Positions 14,455 through 20,698 of a stretch of 22,918 bases of DNA are shown piece by piece. Source of the DNA: an uncultured Bacillaceae bacterium (lineage in GTDB: Bacteria; Bacillota; Bacilli; Bacillales; Caldibacillaceae); contig CALGYZ010000014.1 in NCBI GenBank assembly GCA_937934645.1, positions 1 to 22,918 of the forward strand, read 5' to 3'. The first letter of the stretch is position 1; the number at the start of each line of letters is the position of its first letter. The translations under genes were made by a program, and so were the position numbers. The notes below the pieces were generated by a model. The model saw only the letters and a program-made list of their open reading frames with translations, did no database searches and was not told the DNA's origin.

Positions 14455-15939
14455 ATGTCGGATATCGTCTATCAATCGATTGCAATCATTATTTATATGG
14501 TGGCAATGATTTTGATCGGTTTTTATGCTTTCCGGAAAACAAAAAATTTATCCGATTTTATGTTGGGCGGACGGAATCTGGGTCCGGCGGTCACCGCTCT
14601 CAGTGCCGGCGCTGCAGATATGTCCGGATGGCTCTTAATGGGACTGCCCGGAGCAATATACGCTGCAGGGCTCGGTGAAGCCTGGATCGCTATCGGACTA
14701 ATCATCGGTGCATATTTAAACTGGCTGTTTGTTGCCCCGAGACTGCGTGTTTACACCCAGGTCTCCAACGATTCGATTACTATCCCGAGTTATTTTGACA
14801 ATCGGTTAAAAAGAAACGGAAAAATATTACGGATTGTATCGGGAATCATTATTTTCGTTTATTTTACTTTCTATGTATCCTCCGGGATCGTTGCCGGCGG
14901 TGTCTTTTTTGAAGAATCATTTAATTTAAGTTATCATACGGGTCTGTTTATTGTCGGCGGAGTAGTAGTCCTGTACACGCTTTTTGGCGGCTTTTTAGGC
15001 GTGAGCTATACCGATGCCGTCCAGGGATTAATTATGTTTTTTGCTCTGATACTCGTACCCGTTGGGGGAATTTTATTATCCGGAGGAATCGGGGAAGCCG
15101 CTGATACAATTACAGCCGTGAATCCGGATTTGTTAAGCATGTTTTCCGGTGTGACGGTGTTCGGGATTATTTCAGCGCTGGCCTGGGGATTGGGATATTT
15201 CGGCCAGCCCCATATTATCATCCGGTTTATGGCAATCAAAACGGCGGAAGAAACGAAAAATGCAAGGCGAATCGGAATTGGATGGATGTTTTTTACCTTG
15301 GGGGGAGCCGTGTGTACCGGTTTGTCCGGAATTGCTTACTATACCCAAAATCCGGGTATCCATCTGGCGGATCCGGAAGCCGTTTTTATCGGGCTCGGAC
15401 AAATCATTTTCCATCCGTTCTTTGCCGGAATCATGCTGGCGGCGATATTGGCTGCCATTATGAGTACGATCTCTTCCCAATTAATCGTTACCTCATCGGC
15501 ACTGGTGGAAGATATTTACAAGGCTGTTTTTAAATCGGACGCCGGTGATAAAAAATATGTGTTTTTAGGCAGAATGGCCGTTTTGCTTGTTTCAGTCATC
15601 GCCTTTATTCTTGCCTGGGAACAATCGAACACAATATTGCAGCTCGTAGCCTTTGCCTGGGCAGGTTTTGGCGCATCATTCGGGCCGGTCGTCCTGTTAA
15701 GCCTGTACTGGAGAAAAACTACCGCCGTCGGTGCGCTGGCAGGAATGATCACGGGGGCAGTCACTGTTTTTATTTGGGGAAACTCATTTTTAAGCGATGT
15801 CCTGTATGAAATTGTACCCGGATTTTTATTGTGTCTGATTGTCACAGTGATCGTCAGCCTTTTAACATATAAACAAAATGATGAAATCGACCGTGAATTT
15901 TATGAAACGGTCCGTTTATTGAAAAAAGAAGAAAAATAA
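14455..15939 (+). CDS. putP: Sodium/proline symporter (PutP/OpuE type)
   Basis: A 494-residue membrane carrier that imports proline with sodium. The N-terminal motif SDFMLGGRNLGPAVTALSAGAADMSGWLLMG places Asp55 and Ser57 at the same numbers as the functionally essential Asp55 and Ser57 of E. coli PutP, and Ser337-Thr338 in AAIMSTISSQL correspond to its Ser340-Thr341. About 13 membrane segments are apparent. GAGGGG precedes the ATG. Bacillus has two close relatives, PutP for proline use and OpuE for osmoprotection, and the sequence alone does not separate them. No putBC catabolic genes are beside it, which would suit OpuE. Confidence 0.9.
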   Translation: MSDIVYQSIAIIIYMVAMILIGFYAFRKTKNLSDFMLGGRNLGPAVTALSAGAADMSGWLLMGLPGAIYAAGLGEAWIAIGLIIGAYLNWLFVAPRLRVYTQVSNDSITIPSYFDNRLKRNGKILRIVSGIIIFVYFTFYVSSGIVAGGVFFEESFNLSYHTGLFIVGGVVVLYTLFGGFLGVSYTDAVQGLIMFFALILVPVGGILLSGGIGEAADTITAVNPDLLSMFSGVTVFGIISALAWGLGYFGQPHIIIRFMAIKTAEETKNARRIGIGWMFFTLGGAVCTGLSGIAYYTQNPGIHLADPEAVFIGLGQIIFHPFFAGIMLAAILAAIMSTISSQLIVTSSALVEDIYKAVFKSDAGDKKYVFLGRMAVLLVSVIAFILAWEQSNTILQLVAFAWAGFGASFGPVVLLSLYWRKTTAVGALAGMITGAVTVFIWGNSFLSDVLYEIVPGFLLCLIVTVIVSLLTYKQNDEIDREFYETVRLLKKEEK

Positions 15940-15952
15940 TGTTCTGCACATA

Positions 15953-15985
15953 CTCCATGAAAATATGCAAAAGCTATTCATGGAG
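15953..15985 (+). promoter_or_regulatory. Hairpin covering the ribosome binding site of the 57-aa gene
   Basis: CTCCATGAA (15953-15961) pairs perfectly with TTCATGGAG (15977-15985) over a 15-base loop. The right arm contains the first part of the ribosome binding site TGGAGGTGG of the gene starting at 15995. No U-run follows, so it is not an intrinsic terminator. Masking of the site is a direct consequence of the pairing if the stem forms. Confidence 0.6.
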
Positions 15986-15994
15986 GTGGACCAA

Positions 15995-16168
15995 ATGACA
16001 GAACATATGTCAGAAAATGAAAAATTAAAAAAACAGTTGAGAGATTATTTTAGTGACAAGCAAGCGGTTAAAGATGAACAGTCAAGGGAATATGACCATG
16101 AATTTGCCAACGAGCCGCTAACAACGGCCGAAAAGTTAAACAATAAAAAAACGAAGAAGAGACAATAA
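15995..16168 (+). CDS. Small hydrophilic protein of unknown function (57 aa)
   Basis: Encodes 57 residues: MTEHMSENEKLKKQLRDYFS, then a charged middle (DKQAVKDEQSREYDHEFANE) and a basic tail ending NKKTKKRQ. It has no cysteine, no hydrophobic segment and a predicted helical content. The ATG at 15995 has GGAGGTGG at a good distance; the second ATG (16007) is possible. It lies 55 bases after putP on the same strand and ends at a bidirectional terminator, so it may be read from the putP promoter. I do not recognise the family. Its start region sits inside a hairpin. Confidence 0.65.
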   Translation: MTEHMSENEKLKKQLRDYFSDKQAVKDEQSREYDHEFANEPLTTAEKLNNKKTKKRQ

Positions 16169-16170
16169 AA

Positions 16171-16193
16171 AAGAGAGGCATGATGCCTCTCTT
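16171..16193. terminator. Bidirectional terminator between the 57-aa gene and trpS
   Basis: AAGAGAGGCA (16171-16180) pairs with TGCCTCTCTT (16184-16193) over a three-base loop. A-rich sequence before and T-rich sequence after give U-runs in both directions. It stops the small gene and the converging trpS. Confidence 0.9.
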
Positions 16194-16197
16194 TTTA

Positions 16198-17184
16198 TTA
16201 TCTTTTTCTGCCCAGACCGATGGCGTCTTCCATTTTTTTCAATGTCTCGCTGGCTACCGCATTCGCTTTTTCCCGGCCTCTGTCCAGAATTTCATCCAGT
16301 TCTTGTGAGTCAATTAATTCGTTATATTTTTCCTGTATCGGTTTCAACTTATCAATGACCACTTCGGCTAAATCTTTTTTAAATTGTCCGTATCCAATAC
16401 CTTCGTATTCTCTTTCCAGTTCTTCAATTGTTTTTCCGCTGAAAATAGAGTAGATCGAAAGCAAGTTGGATACTCCAGGCTTATTCTCCTTATCATATCT
16501 CACTGACCCTTCAGAGTCGGTAACGGCGCTCTTGATTTTCTTTTCAATTTGTTTCGGTTCATCAAGCAGGGAAATATATGCTCTCTTGTTCGGATCCGAT
16601 TTACTCATTTTCTTTGACGGATCCTGGAGAGACATTATTCTTGCCCCGACTTTCGGAAGTTGGATATCCGGAATCGTGAAAATGTTTTTATACTTTCTGT
16701 TAAAACGCTCCGCTAAATCTCTTGTCAGTTCAATATGTTGTTTCTGGTCTTCGCCGACCGGCACCAAATCGGCATTATATAGTAAAATATCGGCAGCCAT
16801 TAACGGAGGATAGGTTAGAAGGCCTGCGGAAACCGCTTCTTTTCCTGCGGACTTGTCTTTAAACTGGGTCATTCTTTCCAATTCACCGATATAGCTGATA
16901 CATTGTAAAATCCAGCCTGCCTGTGCATGTGCGGGAACTTCGGACTGGATAAACAGAGTCGCCTTGTCCGGATCAATGCCGACAGCTAAATACAATGCCG
17001 CCAGGCTGCGGATATTTTGCCGTAATTGTTCCGGATCTTGCGGAACGGTGATCGCATGCTGGTCTACGATGCAAAAATAACAGTTATAATCATGTTGCAG
17101 TTCAACGAATTGCTGCATAGCGCCGATGTAATTGCCGATGGTGATCGTTCCGCTTGGTTGAATTCCAGAAAAAATCGTTTTCAT
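16198..17184 (-). CDS. trpS: Tryptophanyl-tRNA synthetase
   Basis: Class I aminoacyl-tRNA synthetase that charges tRNA-Trp. It has 328 residues. The HIGH-equivalent motif is SGTITIGNYIGAM (11-23) and the second signature KMSKS stands at 192-196. Trp-specific blocks such as FSGIQPSG at the N-terminus and MADILLYNADLVPVGEDQKQHIE (129-151, minor differences) are present. The ATG at 17184 has GGAGG seven bases upstream; an ATG six bases further upstream would be too close to that site. It converges on the terminator at 16171-16193. Upstream is a leader of about 320 nt with its own promoter and terminator. Confidence 0.96.
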   Translation of the reverse strand: MKTIFSGIQPSGTITIGNYIGAMQQFVELQHDYNCYFCIVDQHAITVPQDPEQLRQNIRSLAALYLAVGIDPDKATLFIQSEVPAHAQAGWILQCISYIGELERMTQFKDKSAGKEAVSAGLLTYPPLMAADILLYNADLVPVGEDQKQHIELTRDLAERFNRKYKNIFTIPDIQLPKVGARIMSLQDPSKKMSKSDPNKRAYISLLDEPKQIEKKIKSAVTDSEGSVRYDKENKPGVSNLLSIYSIFSGKTIEELEREYEGIGYGQFKKDLAEVVIDKLKPIQEKYNELIDSQELDEILDRGREKANAVASETLKKMEDAIGLGRKR

Positions 17185-17502
17185 AATCATTCCTCCATTA
17201 AAATTATGTATGTGTACGTAATTATATATAATGTTTCCGACAGTTTGGAAGAGAATATCAGAAAAATAAAGCCACCCGTCCGAAAAACCGGGACGAATGG
17301 CTGTTATATCTGCAGTACATTCGGATTTTTATTTGATTTCTTTATTTTCTATAATATAGCCCGGGCAGCAGCGGCCTGAGTAAAATTTTCGGATTATCTG
17401 AAGGCCGGTATCATTCGTATGGTAAGATTGTCACCCGCAGTAAACGATCGGGATTACAGCATATGAATACGGATTCTTTCTATTTTGTTTCGTTTAAATT
17501 CA
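17185..17502 (-). ncRNA. Structured trpS leader, possibly a diverged T-box
   Basis: About 318 nt separate the predicted transcription start (near 17502) from the trpS ATG, the usual size of a T-box leader. A first stem is suggested by ATTCATATG (near 17473) pairing with CATACGAAT (near 17424) with one mismatch, with an inner CCCG/CGGG stem. A terminator lies at 17302-17270. Just before it, minus-strand TGTACTGCAG partly resembles the T-box core AGGGTGGNACCGCG, but the essential UGGN is not intact. trpS of Bacillus is known to be T-box controlled. The leader and terminator are well supported; the T-box identity is not. Confidence 0.45.
17270..17302 (-). terminator. Terminator within the trpS leader
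   Basis: On the minus strand AGCCATTCGTCC pairs with GGACGGGTGGCT (12 pairs, two of them G-U) around a T-rich loop, followed by TTTATTTTT. It lies 86 bases before the trpS start and downstream of the trpS promoter, where a transcription attenuator would be expected. The TTCGTCC/GGACG arms are typical of T-box terminators in Bacillus. Confidence 0.78.
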
Positions 17503-17508
17503 TAAAAT

Positions 17509-17537
17509 ATTATATGAAATAAACAACCAAAAAGCAA
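17509..17537 (-). promoter_or_regulatory. Sigma-A promoter of trpS
   Basis: Minus-strand TTGCTT (17537-17532), 17 bases, TATAAT (17514-17509). The -10 hexamer is perfect and the spacing is ideal. It predicts a start near 17502 and therefore a long trpS leader. Confidence 0.6.
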
Positions 17538-17848
17538 TGTTTATAGCAAAAAAATGAAAGATGATTTTCAATAAGTCAGAGGTAAATGAAAATAGAAGAA
17601 AGGGAAACCGGAAAACTCTATATTGGTAAAACAATATTACCATGATGGCCGAGTAAAAGATAATTACTAATATTAATAAGATGAAAAAACGCTTACAATA
17701 TGTAAAAAATTATTTTAAAATATATACCAAATTGAGAAAAAATGATGTATAATTAAAAAAGAGAGATTACTATTTTATATTAATTTTAATTTGTTTTTGC
17801 CGGAGATTACAATAGCTGGAAAAATAAATTAAAGGAGCGATGATTTTC
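17538..17848. other. Gene-free region between trpS and spx promoters
   Basis: An AT-rich stretch of about 310 bases with no convincing gene. A TATAAT at 17748-17753 is a likely -10 element for spx, about 95 bases before its start, with a poor -35. The spx ribosome binding site AGGAG lies near its right end. A partial cre-like word (17685-17698) and a TAATATTA palindrome were seen but are weak. In B. subtilis the opp transporter genes, yjbB and yjbC lie between trpS and spx; none is here. Confidence 0.6.
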
Positions 17849-18244
17849 ATGGTCATTTTATATACTGCCCCGAGCTGCACATCATGCCGGAAAGCAAAAG
17901 CCTGGTTGAAGGAACACGACATTCCATTCAAAGAAAGAAATATTTTTTCAGAACCTTTAACGATCGAAGAAATTAAACAGATCTTCAGAATGACAGAAAA
18001 TGGAACGGACGAAATTATTTCAACCCGGTCAAAAACTTACCGGGAATTAAATGTTAATTTAGAATCCCTGCCGCTTCAAGAATTATTTCAATTGATCCGT
18101 GATAATCCGGGTCTTTTGAGAAGACCGATTATCATTGATGAAAAGAGATTGCAAGTCGGCTACAATGAGGACGAAATCCGCCGTTTCCTTCCGAGAAAAG
18201 TCCGGACATATCAACTTCGCCAGGCACAAAAGCTCGTTAATTAA
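17849..18244 (+). CDS. spx: Transcriptional regulator Spx
   Basis: A 131-residue ArsC-like regulator that binds the alpha C-terminal domain of RNA polymerase under disulfide and other thiol stress. Cys10 and Cys13 form the CTSC redox switch (TAPSCTSCRKAKAW). Gly52, required for the alpha contact, and Arg92, part of the oxidised-state contacts, are present (LLRRPIIIDEKRLQVGYNEDEIRRFLPRKVR is essentially the family sequence). The ATG at 17849 has GGAG upstream; an ATG at 17840 is too close to that site. The length is exactly that of B. subtilis Spx. The C-terminal LVN replaces the usual LAN, the ClpXP degradation end, which still ends in hydrophobic plus Asn. Confidence 0.97.
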   Translation: MVILYTAPSCTSCRKAKAWLKEHDIPFKERNIFSEPLTIEEIKQIFRMTENGTDEIISTRSKTYRELNVNLESLPLQELFQLIRDNPGLLRRPIIIDEKRLQVGYNEDEIRRFLPRKVRTYQLRQAQKLVN

Positions 18245-18253
18245 ATTTAATAC

Positions 18254-18282
18254 TTTACGGTCGGAAAAAATATATGTATAAT
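18254..18282 (+). promoter_or_regulatory. Promoter directly before a terminator, between spx and mecA
   Basis: TTTACG (18254-18259), 17 bases, TATAAT (18277-18282). The predicted start near 18289 is only about nine bases before the hairpin of the spx terminator. Transcripts starting here would meet a terminator at once unless it is bypassed. Confidence 0.5.
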
Positions 18283-18297
18283 AACATGAAACAGTCG

Positions 18298-18321
18298 CCT
18301 TCATGCAAAAGTGCGTGAAGG
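18298..18321 (+). terminator. Terminator after spx
   Basis: CCTTCATGCA (18298-18307) pairs with TGCGTGAAGG (18312-18321), ten pairs with one G-T, loop of four, followed by six Ts. It ends spx transcription and could attenuate transcripts from the promoter just upstream. Confidence 0.88.
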
Positions 18322-18531
18322 TTTTTTAAAATCCTGTTAAGTTAAATAGGTTTATTTATTTTCAATTATTTCGAAATTTTTATTTCCGTTCCTTTTCATT
18401 TTGTCATAAAATATAATTAAGAGATGTAAAATAATTTTAATATTAAAGGCATATGTACTACTATATACTCCAAGGATATGGCGGGGGACAACCCTTCAAA
18501 CAATTTGGCATGGAAGGGAGCGTTGAGGGTT

Positions 18532-19206
18532 ATGGAGATCGAACGTATAAACGAAAATACAGTTAAATTTTTTATTTCTTACGGAGATGTGGAAGAAAGA
18601 GGATTCGATCGGGAAGAAATTTGGTATAACCGCGAAAAAAGCGAAGAGCTTTTTTGGGAGGTAATGGATGAGGTTAATGAAAAAGAGGACTTTCCGTTTG
18701 ACGGTCCCTTGTGGATTCAAGTTCAGGCGCTGGAAAAGGGCTTGGAGATCTTTGTGACGAGAGCCCAGTTATCAAAGGATGGCAGTCGGCTGGAACTGCC
18801 CATCGATGAAAAAACGAAGGGCTTTTCGTTTCATGACGGATTTGAAGATTTTATCGACCACCAGTTTCAATTATCCGGGACGGAAGCAGACGATGACGAA
18901 ACAATGGCAGAGGATGAAAACTCAATTTCGCTGATTGCATACTTTAACGATTTTGAAGATATTATTGCATTGAGTAAACGGCCATACCCGGAAAAAATGC
19001 TGTCAAAATTATTTTCTTTAGACGGAAAATATTATTTGTATCTTGAATTTTCCTTTGATGATTTTACAGAAGACGAAATTGACAATTATTTGAGTGTTTT
19101 ATTTGAATATGCTACAGAATCACAAAGAACAATCCATTACCTCCAGGAATATGGAAATGAGATTATTTCGGAACATGTATTTGAAAAAATCCGGCAACAC
19201 TTTTAA
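18532..19206 (+). CDS. mecA: Adaptor protein MecA
   Basis: ClpC adaptor of 224 residues that brings ComK and other substrates to the ClpCP protease and controls competence. The N-terminal substrate-binding domain begins MEIERINENTVKFFISYGDV and includes FDREEIWYNREKSEELFWEVMDEV, which is nearly invariant in the family. An acidic linker (EADDDETMAEDE) is followed by the C-terminal ClpC-binding domain, with ATESQRTIHYLQEYGNEIISEH near the end. The ATG at 18532 gives the family N-terminus. The ribosome binding site is imperfect (GAGGG two bases away, AGGGAG twelve away). A frame open from 18478 would add 18 unconserved residues. Confidence 0.93.
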   Translation: MEIERINENTVKFFISYGDVEERGFDREEIWYNREKSEELFWEVMDEVNEKEDFPFDGPLWIQVQALEKGLEIFVTRAQLSKDGSRLELPIDEKTKGFSFHDGFEDFIDHQFQLSGTEADDDETMAEDENSISLIAYFNDFEDIIALSKRPYPEKMLSKLFSLDGKYYLYLEFSFDDFTEDEIDNYLSVLFEYATESQRTIHYLQEYGNEIISEHVFEKIRQHF

Positions 19207-19273
19207 TAAAATAAAGAATCCTGGCGAATCCTTTTCAGATAAATTACCGGTTTCCGGACTAGGGAACTGGTTT

Positions 19274-19307
19274 TTTTGCGCTTTTTGGCATCCGAAAATT
19301 TATTTTT
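19274..19307 (+). promoter_or_regulatory. ComK-box-like sequence upstream of coiA
   Basis: AAAATTTATTTTT (19295-19307) fits the ComK AT-box AAAA-N5-TTTT exactly. Eight bases upstream, 19274-19286 keeps only the right TTTT half of a second box. Two AT-boxes eight bases apart is one of the known ComK spacings. It lies directly upstream of the coiA -35 hexamer, where ComK binds at late competence genes. One full and one half box make this suggestive. Confidence 0.48.
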
Positions 19308-19313
19308 CCACTT

Positions 19314-19342
19314 TTGACCATAATGATAGAAACGGGCATAAT
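19314..19342 (+). promoter_or_regulatory. Sigma-A promoter of coiA
   Basis: TTGACC (19314-19319), 17 bases, CATAAT (19337-19342). Each hexamer has one mismatch and spacing is ideal. It lies 28 bases before the coiA TTG start, just past the ComK-like box and about 110 bases after mecA. Confidence 0.7.
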
Positions 19343-19369
19343 GGTGTAAAAAAGAGGAGGAAAAGCCCG

Positions 19370-20563
19370 TTGTTCATAGCGAAAGACCCAAGAGGGAATT
19401 TAATATCCGTTCTCAATCTCCCGCGGGAAAAATTACCGGTTTTAAAGAAATCCGAATACTACTGCCCTTCCTGCCATCGTCCGGTCATTTTGAAGGCCGG
19501 GACAAAAAAGCTTCCCCATTTCGCCCATAAAACCCGTTGTCCGGTAAAAACTGAAGGAGAGTCGGAAATCCATTTGCTGGGTAAAAAGAAACTGTATGAA
19601 TGGCTTGTTTCCCAGGGAATTAAACCGGAAATCGAAAAGTATATCCGCGAAATCCATCAACAACCAGATCTGTTTTTTCAATGGAATGGAAAAAACATCG
19701 CTTTGGAGTTTCAATGTTCTGTTATATCTATACGGGAAATGGAAAGACGTACAACCAATTATTTGAAACATGGCTTTATTCCGTTATGGATCCTCTATAA
19801 TGAACGGATAAACCATAGATCCGGTATTTTGCAATTTAATGAATTCCTCAGTTGTTTTTTGACGAAATCCAAAACTGCTTCTCCTCTCATTATTTCCTTC
19901 CAGCCTGAAACCGACCGTTTTTATACGTATCAACCGATCATTCCGTTTTCAACAAACCGTGCATGCGCTATGAAAATGTCATTTTCGCTTTACACACCGT
20001 TGTCCGTGTTATTTTCCCATCGTTGTCCCAGTGACCGTTTGATAGAAAATTGGTTAAATATGGCAGAAAAATCTTTGATTCGCATGTCATTGCTGCCGGA
20101 TGCGCGAAAAAATCCTTTTTTGCAGTTTTTATATCATCAACGAATCCATCCGGTAGAACTTCCGCCTGAGGTGGGTGTTCCGGTCCCGGAAATGTTTTTC
20201 ATCAAAAACAGCCCGTTCGAATGGCAAGCGTATATATGGCTTTATTTTTTATACAGACAGAAAACCGGAACGGTTATTCATAAGCGTGAGATTGAAAGAT
20301 TTGTTCTTAATAAAATGAAAGAAAAGGTTTTATTCCGGCATTTGCCGTCTTTCAATGAAAAAGAAACCATTAGGCCGGTGGCATATTATTTTCAATATTT
20401 GGTGAACACCGGATTTTTTGAACGTGCCGGGGAAACATTAATCGTTAGAAAAACATCAGCACTTATGCAAAAAGCAAACTTGTACCGGACGGAACAAAGA
20501 AAGAAATGGTTTATACAGCAGAAGCACGCGCTCCATCGTTTGTTTTTATTGACGAAACATTAA
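19370..20563 (+). CDS. coiA: Competence protein CoiA
   Basis: Competence-induced protein of 397 residues needed for recombination of incoming DNA. The start is TTG at 19370 with GAGGAGG nine bases upstream. The frame is open further back into mecA but that part is out of frame with mecA and carries the promoter. After an N-terminal stretch (MFIAKDPRGNLISVLN) comes a zinc-finger-like YYCPSCHRPVI (Cys32, Cys35) with PHFAH (His50, His53). A nuclease-like core follows, with Asp100 and the ExQ-type ALEFQCS (Glu113, Gln115), matching the PD-(D/E)XK fold described for CoiA. The C-terminal half is poorly conserved. Confidence 0.88.
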   Translation: MFIAKDPRGNLISVLNLPREKLPVLKKSEYYCPSCHRPVILKAGTKKLPHFAHKTRCPVKTEGESEIHLLGKKKLYEWLVSQGIKPEIEKYIREIHQQPDLFFQWNGKNIALEFQCSVISIREMERRTTNYLKHGFIPLWILYNERINHRSGILQFNEFLSCFLTKSKTASPLIISFQPETDRFYTYQPIIPFSTNRACAMKMSFSLYTPLSVLFSHRCPSDRLIENWLNMAEKSLIRMSLLPDARKNPFLQFLYHQRIHPVELPPEVGVPVPEMFFIKNSPFEWQAYIWLYFLYRQKTGTVIHKREIERFVLNKMKEKVLFRHLPSFNEKETIRPVAYYFQYLVNTGFFERAGETLIVRKTSALMQKANLYRTEQRKKWFIQQKHALHRLFLLTKH

Positions 20564-20698
20564 GTTGGGAGTAGGTTAAAAGTATATACTTCCTCTGAAA
20601 CCGGCATGAGTTCCGGTTAAACGGCATACATAAATCACGGGGAAAAGAATGGTAAACATTAATAGAAGTATAAAAAATGATTGAATGGAGGAGACAAA

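Noticed and set aside
17591..17653. A 19-residue peptide frame after AGAGGTAA
   Set aside because: It is very short, has no promoter or terminator attached, and lies in the AT-rich spacer upstream of the trpS promoter.
17685..17698. cre-like word ending ACGCTTACA upstream of spx
   Set aside because: The right half fits a CcpA site but the left half lacks the TG at the proper distance, and spx is not an expected CcpA target.
17711..17725. Possible PerR box (TTATTTTAAAATATA) upstream of spx
   Set aside because: About half of the 15 positions match TTATAATNATTATAA, which is what an AT-rich region gives by chance, although PerR does control spx in B. subtilis.
18478..18531. N-terminal extension of mecA by 18 residues from an upstream ATG
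   Set aside because: The extension is not part of the MecA family sequence, and MEIERIN at 18532 is the conserved start.
19094..19369. N-terminal extension of coiA by 92 residues overlapping mecA
   Set aside because: It is out of frame with mecA and covers the coiA promoter. The TTG at 19370 with GAGGAGG gives the family N-terminus.
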